A stretch of DNA of 16,347 nucleotides from DAOTVD01 sp034437075 (GTDB taxonomy: Bacteria > Chloroflexota > Anaerolineae > Aggregatilineales > J027): assembly GCA_034437075.1 (NCBI GenBank), contig DAOTVD010000162.1:1-16347 (forward strand). Reading direction: 5' to 3'. How positions within the stretch are numbered: the stretch's first letter is position 1; the number at the start of each line of letters is the position of its first letter. Positions 1-6,152 of this stretch are shown here, piece by piece. Position numbers and translations under genes: made by a program. The notes under the pieces were generated by a model that saw nothing but the letters and a program-made list of their open reading frames with translations, was not told the DNA's origin and searched no databases.

Positions 1-2
1 TA

Positions 3-668
3 ACCAATATCAAGACCCGGTTGTACCTGATGAAACGCCGCCCCGAGAAAATCCAAGAGCATCTGGCGGTGGTAGAAAGCGTCACCGAAGCCATGATCGC
101 GCTGGTGACCGATTTGTTGGACATCTCGCGCTACGAGCGCGGCGCGTTGCGCCTAACGCGCGAGGCCGTCAATTTATATGCCTTGGTGGAAGATATCGTG
201 CGGGTACAGCGCGCCGAAGCCGAGCAGAAAGGCATTTGGTTGGGCCTGAGCGCCCACCCGGGCGAACTGAGCATCCCGATTGACGCGCAACGGATTCAGC
301 AGGTCATCACCAATCTGATTACCAACGCCATCAGCTACACAAACGCGAACGCGGGGGGCTGGGTGCGTGTAGAAGTGCTAACCATAGACCGCGCCTATGC
401 TATCGTCCGTGTGCAAGACAACGGCATTGGCATCGAACCGCACCAAACGCAGCATATCTTCGAGCCCTTCTTCCGCGTGAGCGATGATGCGGGCCTGGGC
501 ACAGGCTTGGGCCTGAGCATCGCGCGCGAGATCGTCCATTCGCATCACGGCGCCATTAGCGTCACCAGCGAGCTTGGCCTGGGCAGTATCTTTTGCATCG
601 CGTTGCCCGTGGTCGTGCCCTCAGAATTAAACCAAAATGCCGCCTCGGACGTAAAAACGAATAGATGA
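3..668 (+). CDS. Sensor histidine kinase, C-terminal part (5' end outside window)
   Basis: This is the C-terminal half of a two-component sensor kinase, which autophosphorylates on a His and passes the phosphate to a response regulator. The frame is open to the left edge. The first complete codons read TNIKTRLYLM, matching the residues just after the phosphoacceptor motif (H-E-L-R-T-P-L-T-N-I) of HisKA domains, so the catalytic His lies only a few codons outside the window. The rest of HisKA ends in TDLLDISRYERG. The HATPase domain is complete: N box with NLITNAISYT (about 318-350), G1 box DNGIGIEP (about 417-440), F box IFEPFFRV, and G2 box GTGLGLSIAREI (about 499-535). The TGA stop is at 666-668. 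A DUF4097-like gene starts 29 nt downstream on the same strand and is probably cotranscribed. The sensing domain and cognate regulator are not visible, so the signal is unknown. An apparent start at TTG 21 is not real. Confidence 0.93.
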   Translation, partial: TNIKTRLYLMKRRPEKIQEHLAVVESVTEAMIALVTDLLDISRYERGALRLTREAVNLYALVEDIVRVQRAEAEQKGIWLGLSAHPGELSIPIDAQRIQQVITNLITNAISYTNANAGGWVRVEVLTIDRAYAIVRVQDNGIGIEPHQTQHIFEPFFRVSDDAGLGTGLGLSIAREIVHSHHGAISVTSELGLGSIFCIALPVVVPSELNQNAASDVKTNR

Positions 669-697
669 CCGCAACCAACACCTGAAACGAGGGTAAT

Positions 698-1342
698 ATG
701 GCCGCTTTACGCCTAGAAATTTATAGCCCCGTGGGGCGCGTGCGGGTCTTTGGCACCCCTTCCAACGAACTTGGGCTGAATGTCACCTTTCGGGGCATGA
801 ACCTGACCGATAGCGAGATCGACACCTTACAGGCGGCTTGGCCGTTCTTGCAGCGCGTGGCCCAGCGCCATTACAGCATTGATGTGGATTATGGCGCGCT
901 AGAGCGCCAACTGGGGCGCTCGGTTAAAGGCTTGATCTTGGATATGGACATCACAGCGCCGCGCGACCTGGATTTGCGGGCCACCGTCAACGCGGGGCAA
1001 CTCATCGTGCAGGATGTGCATATCGCGCAGGCGCTCGTGCTGAGCAGCAACGCGGGCGAGATTCGCTTTCGCGGGGGCATCAGTGGGCCGGGGCCGCATA
1101 TGCTCAGCAACAACGCCGGGCGCATCATCGCCGAAATCGAAGCTGGCTCATCTTTCGAACTGGAAGCGACCAATGATGTGGGCCAGCTTCAGGTCGATTT
1201 ACCCCTGCGCGAGCGCACCGAAGCGGGCGGCGTGCTCAACCGCCGCCTAACCGGGTTGTATGGCGATGGCGCGCCGGCAGGCCGTTTGATTATTTCCAAC
1301 AACGTCGGCAAGATCGAGATCAGCCGGGCGGGCGGGGCTTAG
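698..1342 (+). CDS. DUF4097-like beta-repeat (putative adhesin/anti-sigma-type) protein
   Basis: A 214-aa protein of unproven function. The middle and C-terminal parts consist of short recurring beta-strand units with an N-x-G-x-I/L turn: NAGQLIVQDV, NAGEIRFRGG, NNAGRIIAEI, NDVGQLQVDL and NNVGKIEISR. This is the signature of DUF4097/DUF2154-like beta-helical folds. Such proteins are often encoded beside envelope stress regulators, which is family knowledge. There is no signal peptide or membrane segment, so it is probably cytoplasmic or acts with a membrane partner. The ATG at 698 is preceded by a good ribosome site (GAGGG, about 8 nt upstream). It lies 29 nt after the histidine kinase and is probably in its operon. 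An intrinsic terminator overlaps its TAG stop. The N-terminal half (up to about residue 95) is less repetitive and partly helical. I am sure the gene is real, moderately sure of the fold, and cannot state the function. Confidence 0.85.
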   Translation: MAALRLEIYSPVGRVRVFGTPSNELGLNVTFRGMNLTDSEIDTLQAAWPFLQRVAQRHYSIDVDYGALERQLGRSVKGLILDMDITAPRDLDLRATVNAGQLIVQDVHIAQALVLSSNAGEIRFRGGISGPGPHMLSNNAGRIIAEIEAGSSFELEATNDVGQLQVDLPLRERTEAGGVLNRRLTGLYGDGAPAGRLIISNNVGKIEISRAGGA

Positions 1343-1358
1343 CCCGCTTGATTTTTTT
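1332..1358 (+). terminator. Intrinsic terminator of the kinase/DUF4097 operon
   Basis: GCGGGGCT (1332-1339) pairs with AGCCCGC (1341-1347) with one bulged G. The downstream tract TTGATTTTTTT (1348-1358) completes a Rho-independent terminator. The hairpin overlaps the TAG stop codon (1340-1342) of the preceding gene. Confidence 0.75.
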
Positions 1359-1381
1359 GAGGCTTTGAATACCAAAAATTG

Positions 1382-1555
1382 GTAACTGCTCAGGCTATGC
1401 CAATTCTTCCCCCTCACCCCCTTAATCCCCCTCTCCCAAACGCCGCTTTGCGGCTGGTAGAGGGGGAAACCGACCCGAAACCGACACTTTTTGCCCCTCT
1501 CCCAGGGCTGAAAGCCCGTTTGGGAGAGGGGTTGGGGTGAGGGCTGAGTAGTTAC
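1382..1555 (+). mobile_element. 174-bp MITE-like palindromic element, copy A, with 8-bp target duplication
   Basis: The element starts GTAACTGCTCAG and ends CTGAGTAGTTAC, imperfect terminal inverted repeats (11 of 12). The arms then continue as related C-rich and G-rich tracts (CCCTCACCCC and GGGGTGAGGG). Inside are two further stem-loops: CCCCCTCT (1427-1434) with AGAGGGGG (1459-1466), topped by GCCGC/GCGGC, and CCCCTCTCCCA (1494-1504) with TGGGAGAGGGG (1521-1531), topped by GGGCT/AGCCC. The predicted fold is a multi-armed cloverleaf. It encodes no protein. The octamer AAAAATTG occurs immediately before (1374-1381) and immediately after (1556-1563), a clean target-site duplication. Copy B at 6235-6408 is identical at 172 of 174 positions. 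It would need a transposase supplied elsewhere in the genome. Confidence 0.85.
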
Positions 1556-1593
1556 AAAAATTGTATCTATTGAGTGATTCAGGCACTACATGC

Positions 1594-1671
1594 TAACAAG
1601 GGGCTTTTGATTGTTCCATATTTAATCGGATAACCACACGTTTACCTAACATGAGATTAATCCCCTTGTTA
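1594..1671. repeat. 78-bp inverted-repeat element, TAACAAGGGG family
   Basis: TAACAAGGGG (1594-1603) and its exact reverse complement (1662-1671) bound a 68-bp A/T-richer interior... counting the arms, the element is 78 bp. Its interior, read on the minus strand, matches two parts of the spacer after hemH: the stretch with GTGTGGTTATCCGAT (compare 6186-6200) and the stretch with AATCAAAAGCCCCT (compare 6419-6432). It is therefore a member, in opposite orientation, of the element disrupted at 6153-6432. No coding potential and no clear target duplication. Confidence 0.7.
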
Positions 1672-1717
1672 AAAGCCAATTTTCGGGTGAAATGGCGCTT
1701 GGATCAGCAATTTTGCA

Positions 1718-1748
1718 GCAATCGCTGCATAGATACCGATGCGATTGC
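1718..1748. repeat. Hairpin GCAATCGC/GCGATTGC downstream of the acetyltransferase gene
   Basis: Perfect 8-bp arms GCAATCGC (1718-1725) and GCGATTGC (1741-1748). A related sequence with ATCGCTG...GATGCGAT occurs at 6453-6477, so it is a shared repeat. It lies about 60 nt past the stop of the minus-strand acetyltransferase gene and could end that transcript, but no T-tract follows on that strand. Confidence 0.4.
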
Positions 1749-1805
1749 CTTGTTTAATGTGGCCAGGTTATTTTATTTATGCCAAATATCAGATGCCAAG
1801 GCGGC

Positions 1806-2450
1806 TTAGGGCGCGAGGTCTTGCTCGGTTGGCAGCACGATGAGCGCGCCGTAATCCGCGCAAGCGGGGTCGTTCAGATAATCGGGCAGCAGGCTATGCA
1901 CCCGAAACCCCAGCCGCAATTGCGCGCTAAGCGTAGGGTCGGTTAACTCCCCGGCTTGCACGGCGCGCACATAATCCTCGGCGGGCATCATGTGTTGGCG
2001 CGCCCCATAGCCCGAGAGCATCGCGCCCGCGACTTGGCCGCGTAAACCCAAGCGCCGCACGAGGTCATGCCGCGCCTGGTACAGTTTCCGGGCGATACCC
2101 TGCCGCCGATAAGCCGGATGCACGCCGATGTCCATGCCATAGAGCCAGTCGCCGTCTGGTTGGTGGCTGTTCAGCCAGCCCTCTTGCAGCAGATCGTCAA
2201 AACGGTGGGCCGGGTGCGCCCAGTCGATAGTTTGGCGAATGGTGCTGGTCTGCCCGACGACTTGCGCCCCCGCTAAGGCGACGAACTGCCCTTCGGGGAA
2301 CAGCGCCAGGTGGTGGCGATAGTGTTCGGCATAAAAGAGTTGGTTGGGGTCTAGGGTTGGGAAGATAAGCGGTTGCAAGGCCGCGAGCGCCTCGGCGTGT
2401 TCGGCGCGCATCGGCACGATTGTAATATGGGGGGCAGGCGGGTGTCGCAT
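1806..2450 (-). CDS. GNAT-family N-acetyltransferase
   Basis: A 214-aa protein with a GNAT fold, expected to transfer an acyl group from acyl-CoA to an amine. The diagnostic motif A is present at residues 106-122: MDIGVHPAYRRQGIARK, including the R-R-Q-G-I-A pyrophosphate loop at 115-120. Before it is the usual beta-hairpin (FVALAGAQVVGQTSTIRQT, residues 56-74). The C-terminal part (QLRLGFRVHSLLPDYLND, about 178-195) resembles the motif B end with the 'G-F' element of these enzymes. At 214 aa it is longer than the minimal ~150-aa GNATs. The substrate cannot be read from the sequence. No strong Shine-Dalgarno precedes the ATG at 2450; M14 (codon at about 2411) is a possible alternative start. 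It begins 8 nt after the stop of the 91-aa gene and is probably translationally coupled to it. Confidence 0.88.
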   Translation of the reverse strand: MRHPPAPHITIVPMRAEHAEALAALQPLIFPTLDPNQLFYAEHYRHHLALFPEGQFVALAGAQVVGQTSTIRQTIDWAHPAHRFDDLLQEGWLNSHQPDGDWLYGMDIGVHPAYRRQGIARKLYQARHDLVRRLGLRGQVAGAMLSGYGARQHMMPAEDYVRAVQAGELTDPTLSAQLRLGFRVHSLLPDYLNDPACADYGALIVLPTEQDLAP

Positions 2451-2458
2451 CGTACGGG

Positions 2459-2734
2459 TTAAGCGGTTTCTAGCTTTTTGGCGATGTTTTGCAGATTATC
2501 TTTGTCAAAGTCCATACCTTCGGCGCCCGCTTCTTCGATGGCCAGCGTGATGTCAATCAGCGATTTCAGGCCAAGTCGTTCTAGGTTGTCTAGGTCGAGC
2601 GCGCTGGCATCTTTCATCACCTTATCAATTGCGTTTTTGGTGTCTTCGTCCATTTGCGCCTCGTTTTTGGCGTAGCGCTCAGCAACTTGTTTGAGGGTAT
2701 CGGCTTCTGTGTCAGAAAATGTATAAGCGCTCAT
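2459..2734 (-). CDS. Small acidic helical protein of unknown function (91 aa)
   Basis: I do not recognise a named family. The protein is 91 aa, acidic, without Cys, without signal peptide or membrane segment, and probably all-helical: TFSDTEADTLKQVAERYAKN, MDEDTKNAIDKVMKDASALD and LKSLIDITLAIEEAGAEGMD look like successive amphipathic helices. The ATG at 2734 has a strong ribosome site on the minus strand (AGGAGA, about 5 nt upstream), which supports it as a real gene. It is the first gene of a pair with the GNAT acetyltransferase 8 nt downstream. It could be a partner or a substrate of that enzyme, but that is only an inference from adjacency; Lys-rich acidic helices are present but prove nothing. 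Confidence 0.75.
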   Translation of the reverse strand: MSAYTFSDTEADTLKQVAERYAKNEAQMDEDTKNAIDKVMKDASALDLDNLERLGLKSLIDITLAIEEAGAEGMDFDKDNLQNIAKKLETA

Positions 2735-2910
2735 GGTTTCTCCTGTTTATGCTGTTAGGTCGTCCGCGTTTTTATTTTAACATGCCTCTGGCCGGGGTTG
2801 GTAATGGATATTGGCGGGGGTTGTGTAGCGAACTCGGTTGAAATATCCGTCGTCATGATATTCCCCCAGGAGCGCTTCCTTGTGTATATGAGTTATTATA
2901 CTCAGCCCCT

Positions 2911-2922
2911 TAGGCTTTTCCA
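2911..2922 (+). repeat. AGGCTTTTCC repeat, left copy
   Basis: TAGGCTTTTCCA here, an inverted copy at 3061-3089, and another plus-strand copy at 6201-6229. The two local copies face each other across the 96-bp element at 2932-3027. Confidence 0.5.
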
Positions 2923-2931
2923 GAAAAATAA

Positions 2932-3027
2932 TTACCCCTCCCCAGCCCCTCCCCGAATTCAGGGAGGGGCTATTATGCGCACGAGTAAGTTCTCCCCCCG
3001 AATTCGGGGGGAGCTAGAGGGGGGTAA
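2932..3027. mobile_element. 96-bp two-hairpin palindromic element with TTACCCC ends
   Basis: The ends are TTACCCCTC and GAGGGGGGTAA, an imperfect terminal inverted repeat. Inside are two strong stem-loops: GCCCCTCCC (2945-2953) with GGGAGGGGC (2962-2970), and a perfect 22-bp palindrome at 2992-3013 centred on GAATTC with six-C and six-G arms. Both hairpins carry GAATTC at or near the loop. It has no coding content. A target duplication is not clear. It differs from the 174-bp family. Only one copy is in this window, so its mobility is inferred from structure alone. Confidence 0.55.
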
Positions 3028-3060
3028 AATCAAGCCGGTATCCTTTTCGACAAAAGCAAG

Positions 3061-3133
3061 CGGCATAGTTAAATACTTGGAAAAGCCTTAGACATGGGCA
3101 ATATGAGCAACACAAGGCATTAAAACCCCTTGT
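3061..3133 (-). repeat. Diverged repeat: AGGCTTTTCC unit plus degenerate TAACAAGGGG hairpin
   Basis: Positions 3061-3089 read on the minus strand match 6201-6229 at 24 of 29 positions (AGGCTTTTCCAAGTATTTAA...ATGCCG). Adjacent to it, ACAAGG (3112-3117) and CCTTGT (3128-3133) form a worn hairpin. The order hairpin, then AGGCTTTTCC unit, on the minus strand is the same as in the element at 6153-6229, so this is a decayed relative in opposite orientation. Confidence 0.5.
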
Positions 3134-3217
3134 TGATTTTATAATCTGTGAGAGCGTAAGCGATTTCAACCGAAAAAATACACTACCATTGGCGGGTTGG
3201 GCCATTCGGCGGCGCAC

Positions 3218-3233
3218 GTTAGGAAGTCCTAAC
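3218..3233. promoter_or_regulatory. Possible operator: inverted repeat GTTAGGA-AG-TCCTAAC
   Basis: Perfect 7-bp arms with a 2-nt spacer, centred about 72 nt upstream of the ATG of the cNMP-fold gene. A -10-like TAGAAT lies at 3262-3267, with no good -35. The size and symmetry fit a dimeric repressor or activator site, but this is the only copy in the window and the binding protein is unknown. Confidence 0.3.
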
Positions 3234-3297
3234 TTTCGTCCCACAGATGAACCATTTTCGTTAGAATACATACAAATGATGTGGCACAGGAACGCCT

Positions 3298-3765
3298 ATG
3301 CTCAGCACAGACATTGTAGATGGCTTCAAACGCGCTGGCATCCCGCGCAATTACGCAGCGGGCGAGCCCTTGGTACTGGTCAACGAACCCTCAACCGGTA
3401 TGTATTTGATTCTGGAAGGTACGGCGAAAGTCTATCGGCGGGATTTAGAAGGCCAGCAGATCGAAGTCGCGACCCTCGGCCCGAGCCAAACAATGGGGGA
3501 AATCTCGCTCTTGCTGGGCCAACCCCATTCCGCGACCGTCGTCGCCGAAACCGAGATGGACTGCCTGCTGCTGACGCGCAACCGCTTGGAAGAATTAAAG
3601 CTCGAAGACCCCGAACTCGCCCTGAAGCTCTACGAGATTCTGTCCTATTCGTTGTCGCGCTATGTGATGTTTACCAACCAACAGCTAGACCAGGCGCGCA
3701 AGCATATTCATCGCCTGGAACAGCGCCTCACCGAGCAGGACCCGACCTCATTTTCGTACTTCTAG
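3298..3765 (+). CDS. Stand-alone cyclic-nucleotide-binding-fold protein
   Basis: A 155-aa protein consisting of a single cNMP-binding beta-roll (about residues 5-115) and a C-terminal helix likely to form a coiled coil (about 118-147, QQLDQARKHIHRLEQRLTEQ). Core motifs are present: YLILEGTAKVYRR (36-48) and the phosphate-binding-cassette segment MGEISLLLGQPHSATVVA. In cAMP-binding relatives (Crp, PKA regulatory subunit) the cassette has PR-x-A; here His replaces the phosphate-binding Arg, so cyclic nucleotide binding is doubtful. No helix-turn-helix follows, so it is not a Crp-type DNA-binding regulator. It may act through protein contacts. The ATG at 3298 has AGGA about 8 nt upstream. The gene ends 3 nt from the convergent radical SAM gene. 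A longer overlapping frame starting at 3189 is a shadow. Confidence 0.88.
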   Translation: MLSTDIVDGFKRAGIPRNYAAGEPLVLVNEPSTGMYLILEGTAKVYRRDLEGQQIEVATLGPSQTMGEISLLLGQPHSATVVAETEMDCLLLTRNRLEELKLEDPELALKLYEILSYSLSRYVMFTNQQLDQARKHIHRLEQRLTEQDPTSFSYF

Positions 3766-3768
3766 CGC

Positions 3769-4743
3769 CTATTGCGGGCTGTGTTCGTGGTCGTGGATGC
3801 GCCACAGCCCCGCCGCCTGAGCGATCTTGAGCGCCCGTTCGTATTCTTCGGGCGTGATGCGGCGGTTCAGGTTTTCGTAATGATCCTCGTCCACCTTGCC
3901 CGCCGGATAATACTGATCCATGAGGTTGACATAGGTATTGGGGGAGACGTTCTGCGCAAGATGGTGCAGGATTTCGCCCGTGTCGGCCAGTTCGCCAGGC
4001 ATCACCAAATGCCGCACGATAAGCCCGTGCCGCGCGATATGGTTTTCGTCTAGCTTCAGGTCGCCAACCTGGCGATACATTTCGCGAATGGCCGTGCGCG
4101 TCACCTGCGGATAATCCGCCGCGCGTAAATATTTGCGCGATTGCTCGGCATTCCAGAACTTGAAATCTGGCATATAAATATCGACCACGCCATTCAGCAG
4201 CTTGAGCGTCCGCAGCGCGTCATAGCCCGAGGTGTTGTACACCAGCGGCAGGCGCAGCCCCTTCTCGATAGCGATAACCAGCGCTTCCAAGATTTGCGGC
4301 ACCACATGCCCTGGCGAGACCAGATTCACGTTGTGGCAGCCCATCAGTTGGACATCCAGCATCATATCGGCCAGAGTTTCGGGGATTACCTCGTGGCGCG
4401 TGTGAAAATGGCTGACCTCATAGTTCTGGCAGAACACACAGCGCAGATTGCACTGCGCAAAGAAGATCGTGCCGCTACCGCGCCAACCGCTGAGCGGGGC
4501 TTCTTCGCCATGATGCGCGCCAAAGCTGGCGACTTCGGCATAGCGGCCCATTTCACACACGCCGCTTTCCTCTTTCGCGCGGCGCGATTCGCAGTTACGG
4601 GGGCACAACTCGCAATTCTCCAGGGCCTGGATGGCGCTTTCGGCGCGTGCTTGTAATGTGCCACGGCGATACAATCGCATGTACGCGGGTTCGAAATCGC
4701 GGCTATGTATGAAAAAGTCTTGCTGGGTTGGGCGGCTGATCAT
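3769..4743 (-). CDS. PflX-like radical SAM protein (pyruvate formate-lyase activase homologue)
   Basis: A 324-aa radical SAM enzyme. The [4Fe-4S] cluster motif C98-x3-C102-x2-C105 (QCNLRCVFCQNYEVS) would bind S-adenosylmethionine and generate a 5'-deoxyadenosyl radical. An N-terminal Cys set, C44-x2-C47-x3-C51 and C63 (ENCELCPRNC...GVC), followed by PLSGWRGSGTIFF, matches the COG1313 PflX group, as distinct from AmrS-type activases. The length is usual for that group. No glycyl-radical enzyme gene or other target is nearby, so the role is unknown. The ATG at 4743 has AAGGATAGGA directly upstream, a suitable ribosome site. A TATAAT box lies at 4793-4798 on the minus strand. It is divergent from hemH and convergent with the cNMP-fold gene, only 3 nt apart at their stops. 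Confidence 0.9.
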   Translation of the reverse strand: MISRPTQQDFFIHSRDFEPAYMRLYRRGTLQARAESAIQALENCELCPRNCESRRAKEESGVCEMGRYAEVASFGAHHGEEAPLSGWRGSGTIFFAQCNLRCVFCQNYEVSHFHTRHEVIPETLADMMLDVQLMGCHNVNLVSPGHVVPQILEALVIAIEKGLRLPLVYNTSGYDALRTLKLLNGVVDIYMPDFKFWNAEQSRKYLRAADYPQVTRTAIREMYRQVGDLKLDENHIARHGLIVRHLVMPGELADTGEILHHLAQNVSPNTYVNLMDQYYPAGKVDEDHYENLNRRITPEEYERALKIAQAAGLWRIHDHEHSPQ

Positions 4744-4792
4744 GTCCTATCCTTACCATTTCCATGCTATATTGGCAGCCCGATATATCTAC

Positions 4793-4798
4793 ATTATA
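4793..4798 (-). promoter_or_regulatory. Candidate -10 box for the radical SAM gene
   Basis: A perfect TATAAT on the minus strand, about 50 nt upstream of the ATG. The hexamer 17 nt further upstream (GGTTTT) is a poor -35, so this is only a candidate. Confidence 0.35.
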
Positions 4799-4905
4799 TG
4801 GAAACCCTGGTTCATAAAACCGCTTTTGTGACCTTTGGCACGGGAGATTGATGAGCATAGGATGGCTAGCTTATCAATGGTCACTGCATTCCAGAGGATT
4901 GTCAC

Positions 4906-4935
4906 TTGTTGGGGGCTGGCTTGCCCCGCTATTAT
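4906..4935 (+). promoter_or_regulatory. Candidate hemH promoter
   Basis: TTGTTG (4906-4911), an 18-nt spacer, then TATTAT (4930-4935), ending 44 nt before the chosen hemH ATG. Both hexamers are imperfect matches to sigma-70 consensus. Confidence 0.35.
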
Positions 4936-4979
4936 ACAATCGACCCTATTCTATCTATGGATTGACAAGGACGCACTTC

Positions 4980-6053
4980 ATGAAACCCGATCCGGCGCCG
5001 ATAGGCGTATTGCTGGCCCAACTTGGCACGCCCGACGAACCCACCCCCCAGGCCGTGCGCCCCTATTTACGCGAGTTCCTTTCCGATATGCGGATTATAG
5101 ATTACCATCCGCTGCTGTGGCAGCCTATTCTACGCGGAATCATCCTGCGCGTGCGCCCGCGTAAGTCGGCGGCGCTCTACAAACGCATCTGGCTGGACGA
5201 GGGTTCGCCCTTGTTGGTGTATTCTCAGAAGCAAGTCGCCGGGCTGCAAGACCGCCTGGGCGAAGGCTATCGCGTGGTGCTGGGGATGACCTACGGCCAG
5301 CCGAGTATCCGCGCGGCGCTTGATCGCCTAGAAGCCGAAGGCATCGACCGCATCATCGTCTTGCCGATGTACCCGCAATATTCATCGACCACGACGGCAT
5401 CCGTCTATGATGCGGTGTATAAAGCCGCTGCTGGGCGGCGGTGTCCTTGGTTCCACGAGCGTAAACGCTTCGTGCCGACCCTGCGCTTTGTGCCGCCCTA
5501 TTACGACCATCCCGGTTATATTGCGGCCTTGGCCGAGCAAATCGAAACGGCGCGCGTGGGCATGGCCCAGCCGCCGGAACAATATGTGTTCTCGTTCCAT
5601 GGCATCCCCAAGCGGTATGCCCGCACGGGCGACCCCTACCCCGAGCAATGCACTGTCACAGCGCAATTATTGGGCGAAGCGCTCGGCCTGGCGGATGATC
5701 AGTGGCGCATGACCTTTCAATCGCAGTTTGGCCCCGAAAAATGGTTAGAGCCGGATACCGAAGCCACCATCGAAGACCTGCCCGCCCATGGTGTGCACGA
5801 TGTGTTGGTCGCTTGCCCTGGCTTCACTGCCGATTGCTTAGAAACCGTGGATGAGATTGGCAACGAAGCGCGCGAAGCCTTCGAGGAAGCGGGCGGCGAC
5901 CCGGCGCGCTTCAGCTTGGCGCCTTGCCTCAACGATAACCCTACCTGGTTGGAGGCGTTGGCTGAGATCACGCGCCGCGAGGCCAGCGGTTGGCAGCCCG
6001 CGTCCATTGCGCAGGCTCGGCAGCAAGCGATGTCTCAGCCCGCCGGAGATTAA
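4980..6053 (+). CDS. hemH: Ferrochelatase
   Basis: Inserts Fe2+ into a porphyrin (protoporphyrin IX, or coproporphyrin III in some lineages) near the end of heme synthesis. The 357-aa protein has the complete family set: GVLLAQLGTPDEPTP (9-23), GSPLLVYSQKQ (75-85), GMTYGQPSI (102-110), VLPMYPQYSSTTTASVYD (127-144), VFSFHGIPKRY with the catalytic His H207, QSQFGPEKWLEPDT (247-260), and CPGFTADCLETVDEI with the conserved Glu E288. Length is normal for bacterial enzymes. There is no transmembrane tail. ATG 4980 is chosen because AAGGA sits 8 nt upstream (4967-4971) and the conserved N-terminus starts at once; an in-frame extension to 4848 is unlikely. It is followed on the same strand, after a 520-bp repeat spacer, by a P1B-4 metal ATPase. 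No other heme gene is in view. The presence of P-Y-Y-D-H-P and S-F-H-G argues for an active enzyme. Confidence 0.97.
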   Translation: MKPDPAPIGVLLAQLGTPDEPTPQAVRPYLREFLSDMRIIDYHPLLWQPILRGIILRVRPRKSAALYKRIWLDEGSPLLVYSQKQVAGLQDRLGEGYRVVLGMTYGQPSIRAALDRLEAEGIDRIIVLPMYPQYSSTTTASVYDAVYKAAAGRRCPWFHERKRFVPTLRFVPPYYDHPGYIAALAEQIETARVGMAQPPEQYVFSFHGIPKRYARTGDPYPEQCTVTAQLLGEALGLADDQWRMTFQSQFGPEKWLEPDTEATIEDLPAHGVHDVLVACPGFTADCLETVDEIGNEAREAFEEAGGDPARFSLAPCLNDNPTWLEALAEITRREASGWQPASIAQARQQAMSQPAGD

Positions 6054-6069
6054 TCTCCGTAAAGCGGGC
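6038..6069 (+). terminator. Hairpin over the hemH stop codon (terminator-like)
   Basis: A perfect 16-bp palindrome (6044-6059, CGGAGATT and its complement) includes the TAA stop. It is extended by GCCCGC (6038-6043) pairing with GCGGGC (6064-6069), with a 4-nt bulge on the 3' side. There is no T-tract, so it may be an RNA 3'-end stabiliser or a weak terminator. Confidence 0.45.
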
Positions 6070-6152
6070 CATCCAGTGGCGGCAAGCGTAGCTTTGCAGC
6101 GCGGGCTGCAACCGGGTTGGCTCGTCCTCGATATTCCTTAAAAATTGAAATT

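Larger units (their letters stand above)
2735..3297. other. 563-bp non-coding spacer between divergent genes, built largely of repeats
   Basis: Contains the leader of the minus-strand 91-aa gene (about 2735-2800), a 96-bp two-hairpin element (2932-3027), two inverted copies of an AGGCTTTTCC repeat (2911-2922 plus strand, 3061-3089 minus strand), a degenerate member of the TAACAAGGGG family (ACAAGG 3112-3117, CCTTGT 3128-3133), and the upstream region of the cNMP-fold gene with a possible operator (3218-3233). An open frame at 2798-3091 runs through these repeats and is not a credible gene. Confidence 0.6.
4744..4979. other. Divergent intergenic region, radical SAM gene / hemH
   Basis: Non-coding 236 bp holding candidate promoters for both directions. 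The hemH frame remains open upstream to 4848 (TTG, then ATG 4851 with a GGGAG-like site), but the translated extension (MSIGWLAYQWSLHS...) has no counterpart in ferrochelatases and includes the candidate hemH promoter, so I treat it as leader. Confidence 0.5.

Noticed and set aside
1806..2734. Toxin-antitoxin module of the GNAT plus small protein
   Set aside because: The small protein has no ribbon-helix-helix or other DNA-binding motif, and the enzyme is longer than the typical GNAT toxins; evidence is insufficient.
2798..3091. 97-codon plus-strand open frame in the spacer
   Set aside because: It runs through the 96-bp hairpin element and the AGGCTTTTCC repeats, has no ribosome site of note and no sensible protein features.
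3298..3765. Crp/Fnr transcription regulator
   Set aside because: The beta-roll is present but no helix-turn-helix follows; the protein ends after a short coiled-coil-like helix.
4848..4979. N-terminal extension of hemH from TTG/ATG 4848-4851
   Set aside because: The added residues match nothing in ferrochelatases, the candidate promoter lies within them, and ATG 4980 has its own good ribosome site.
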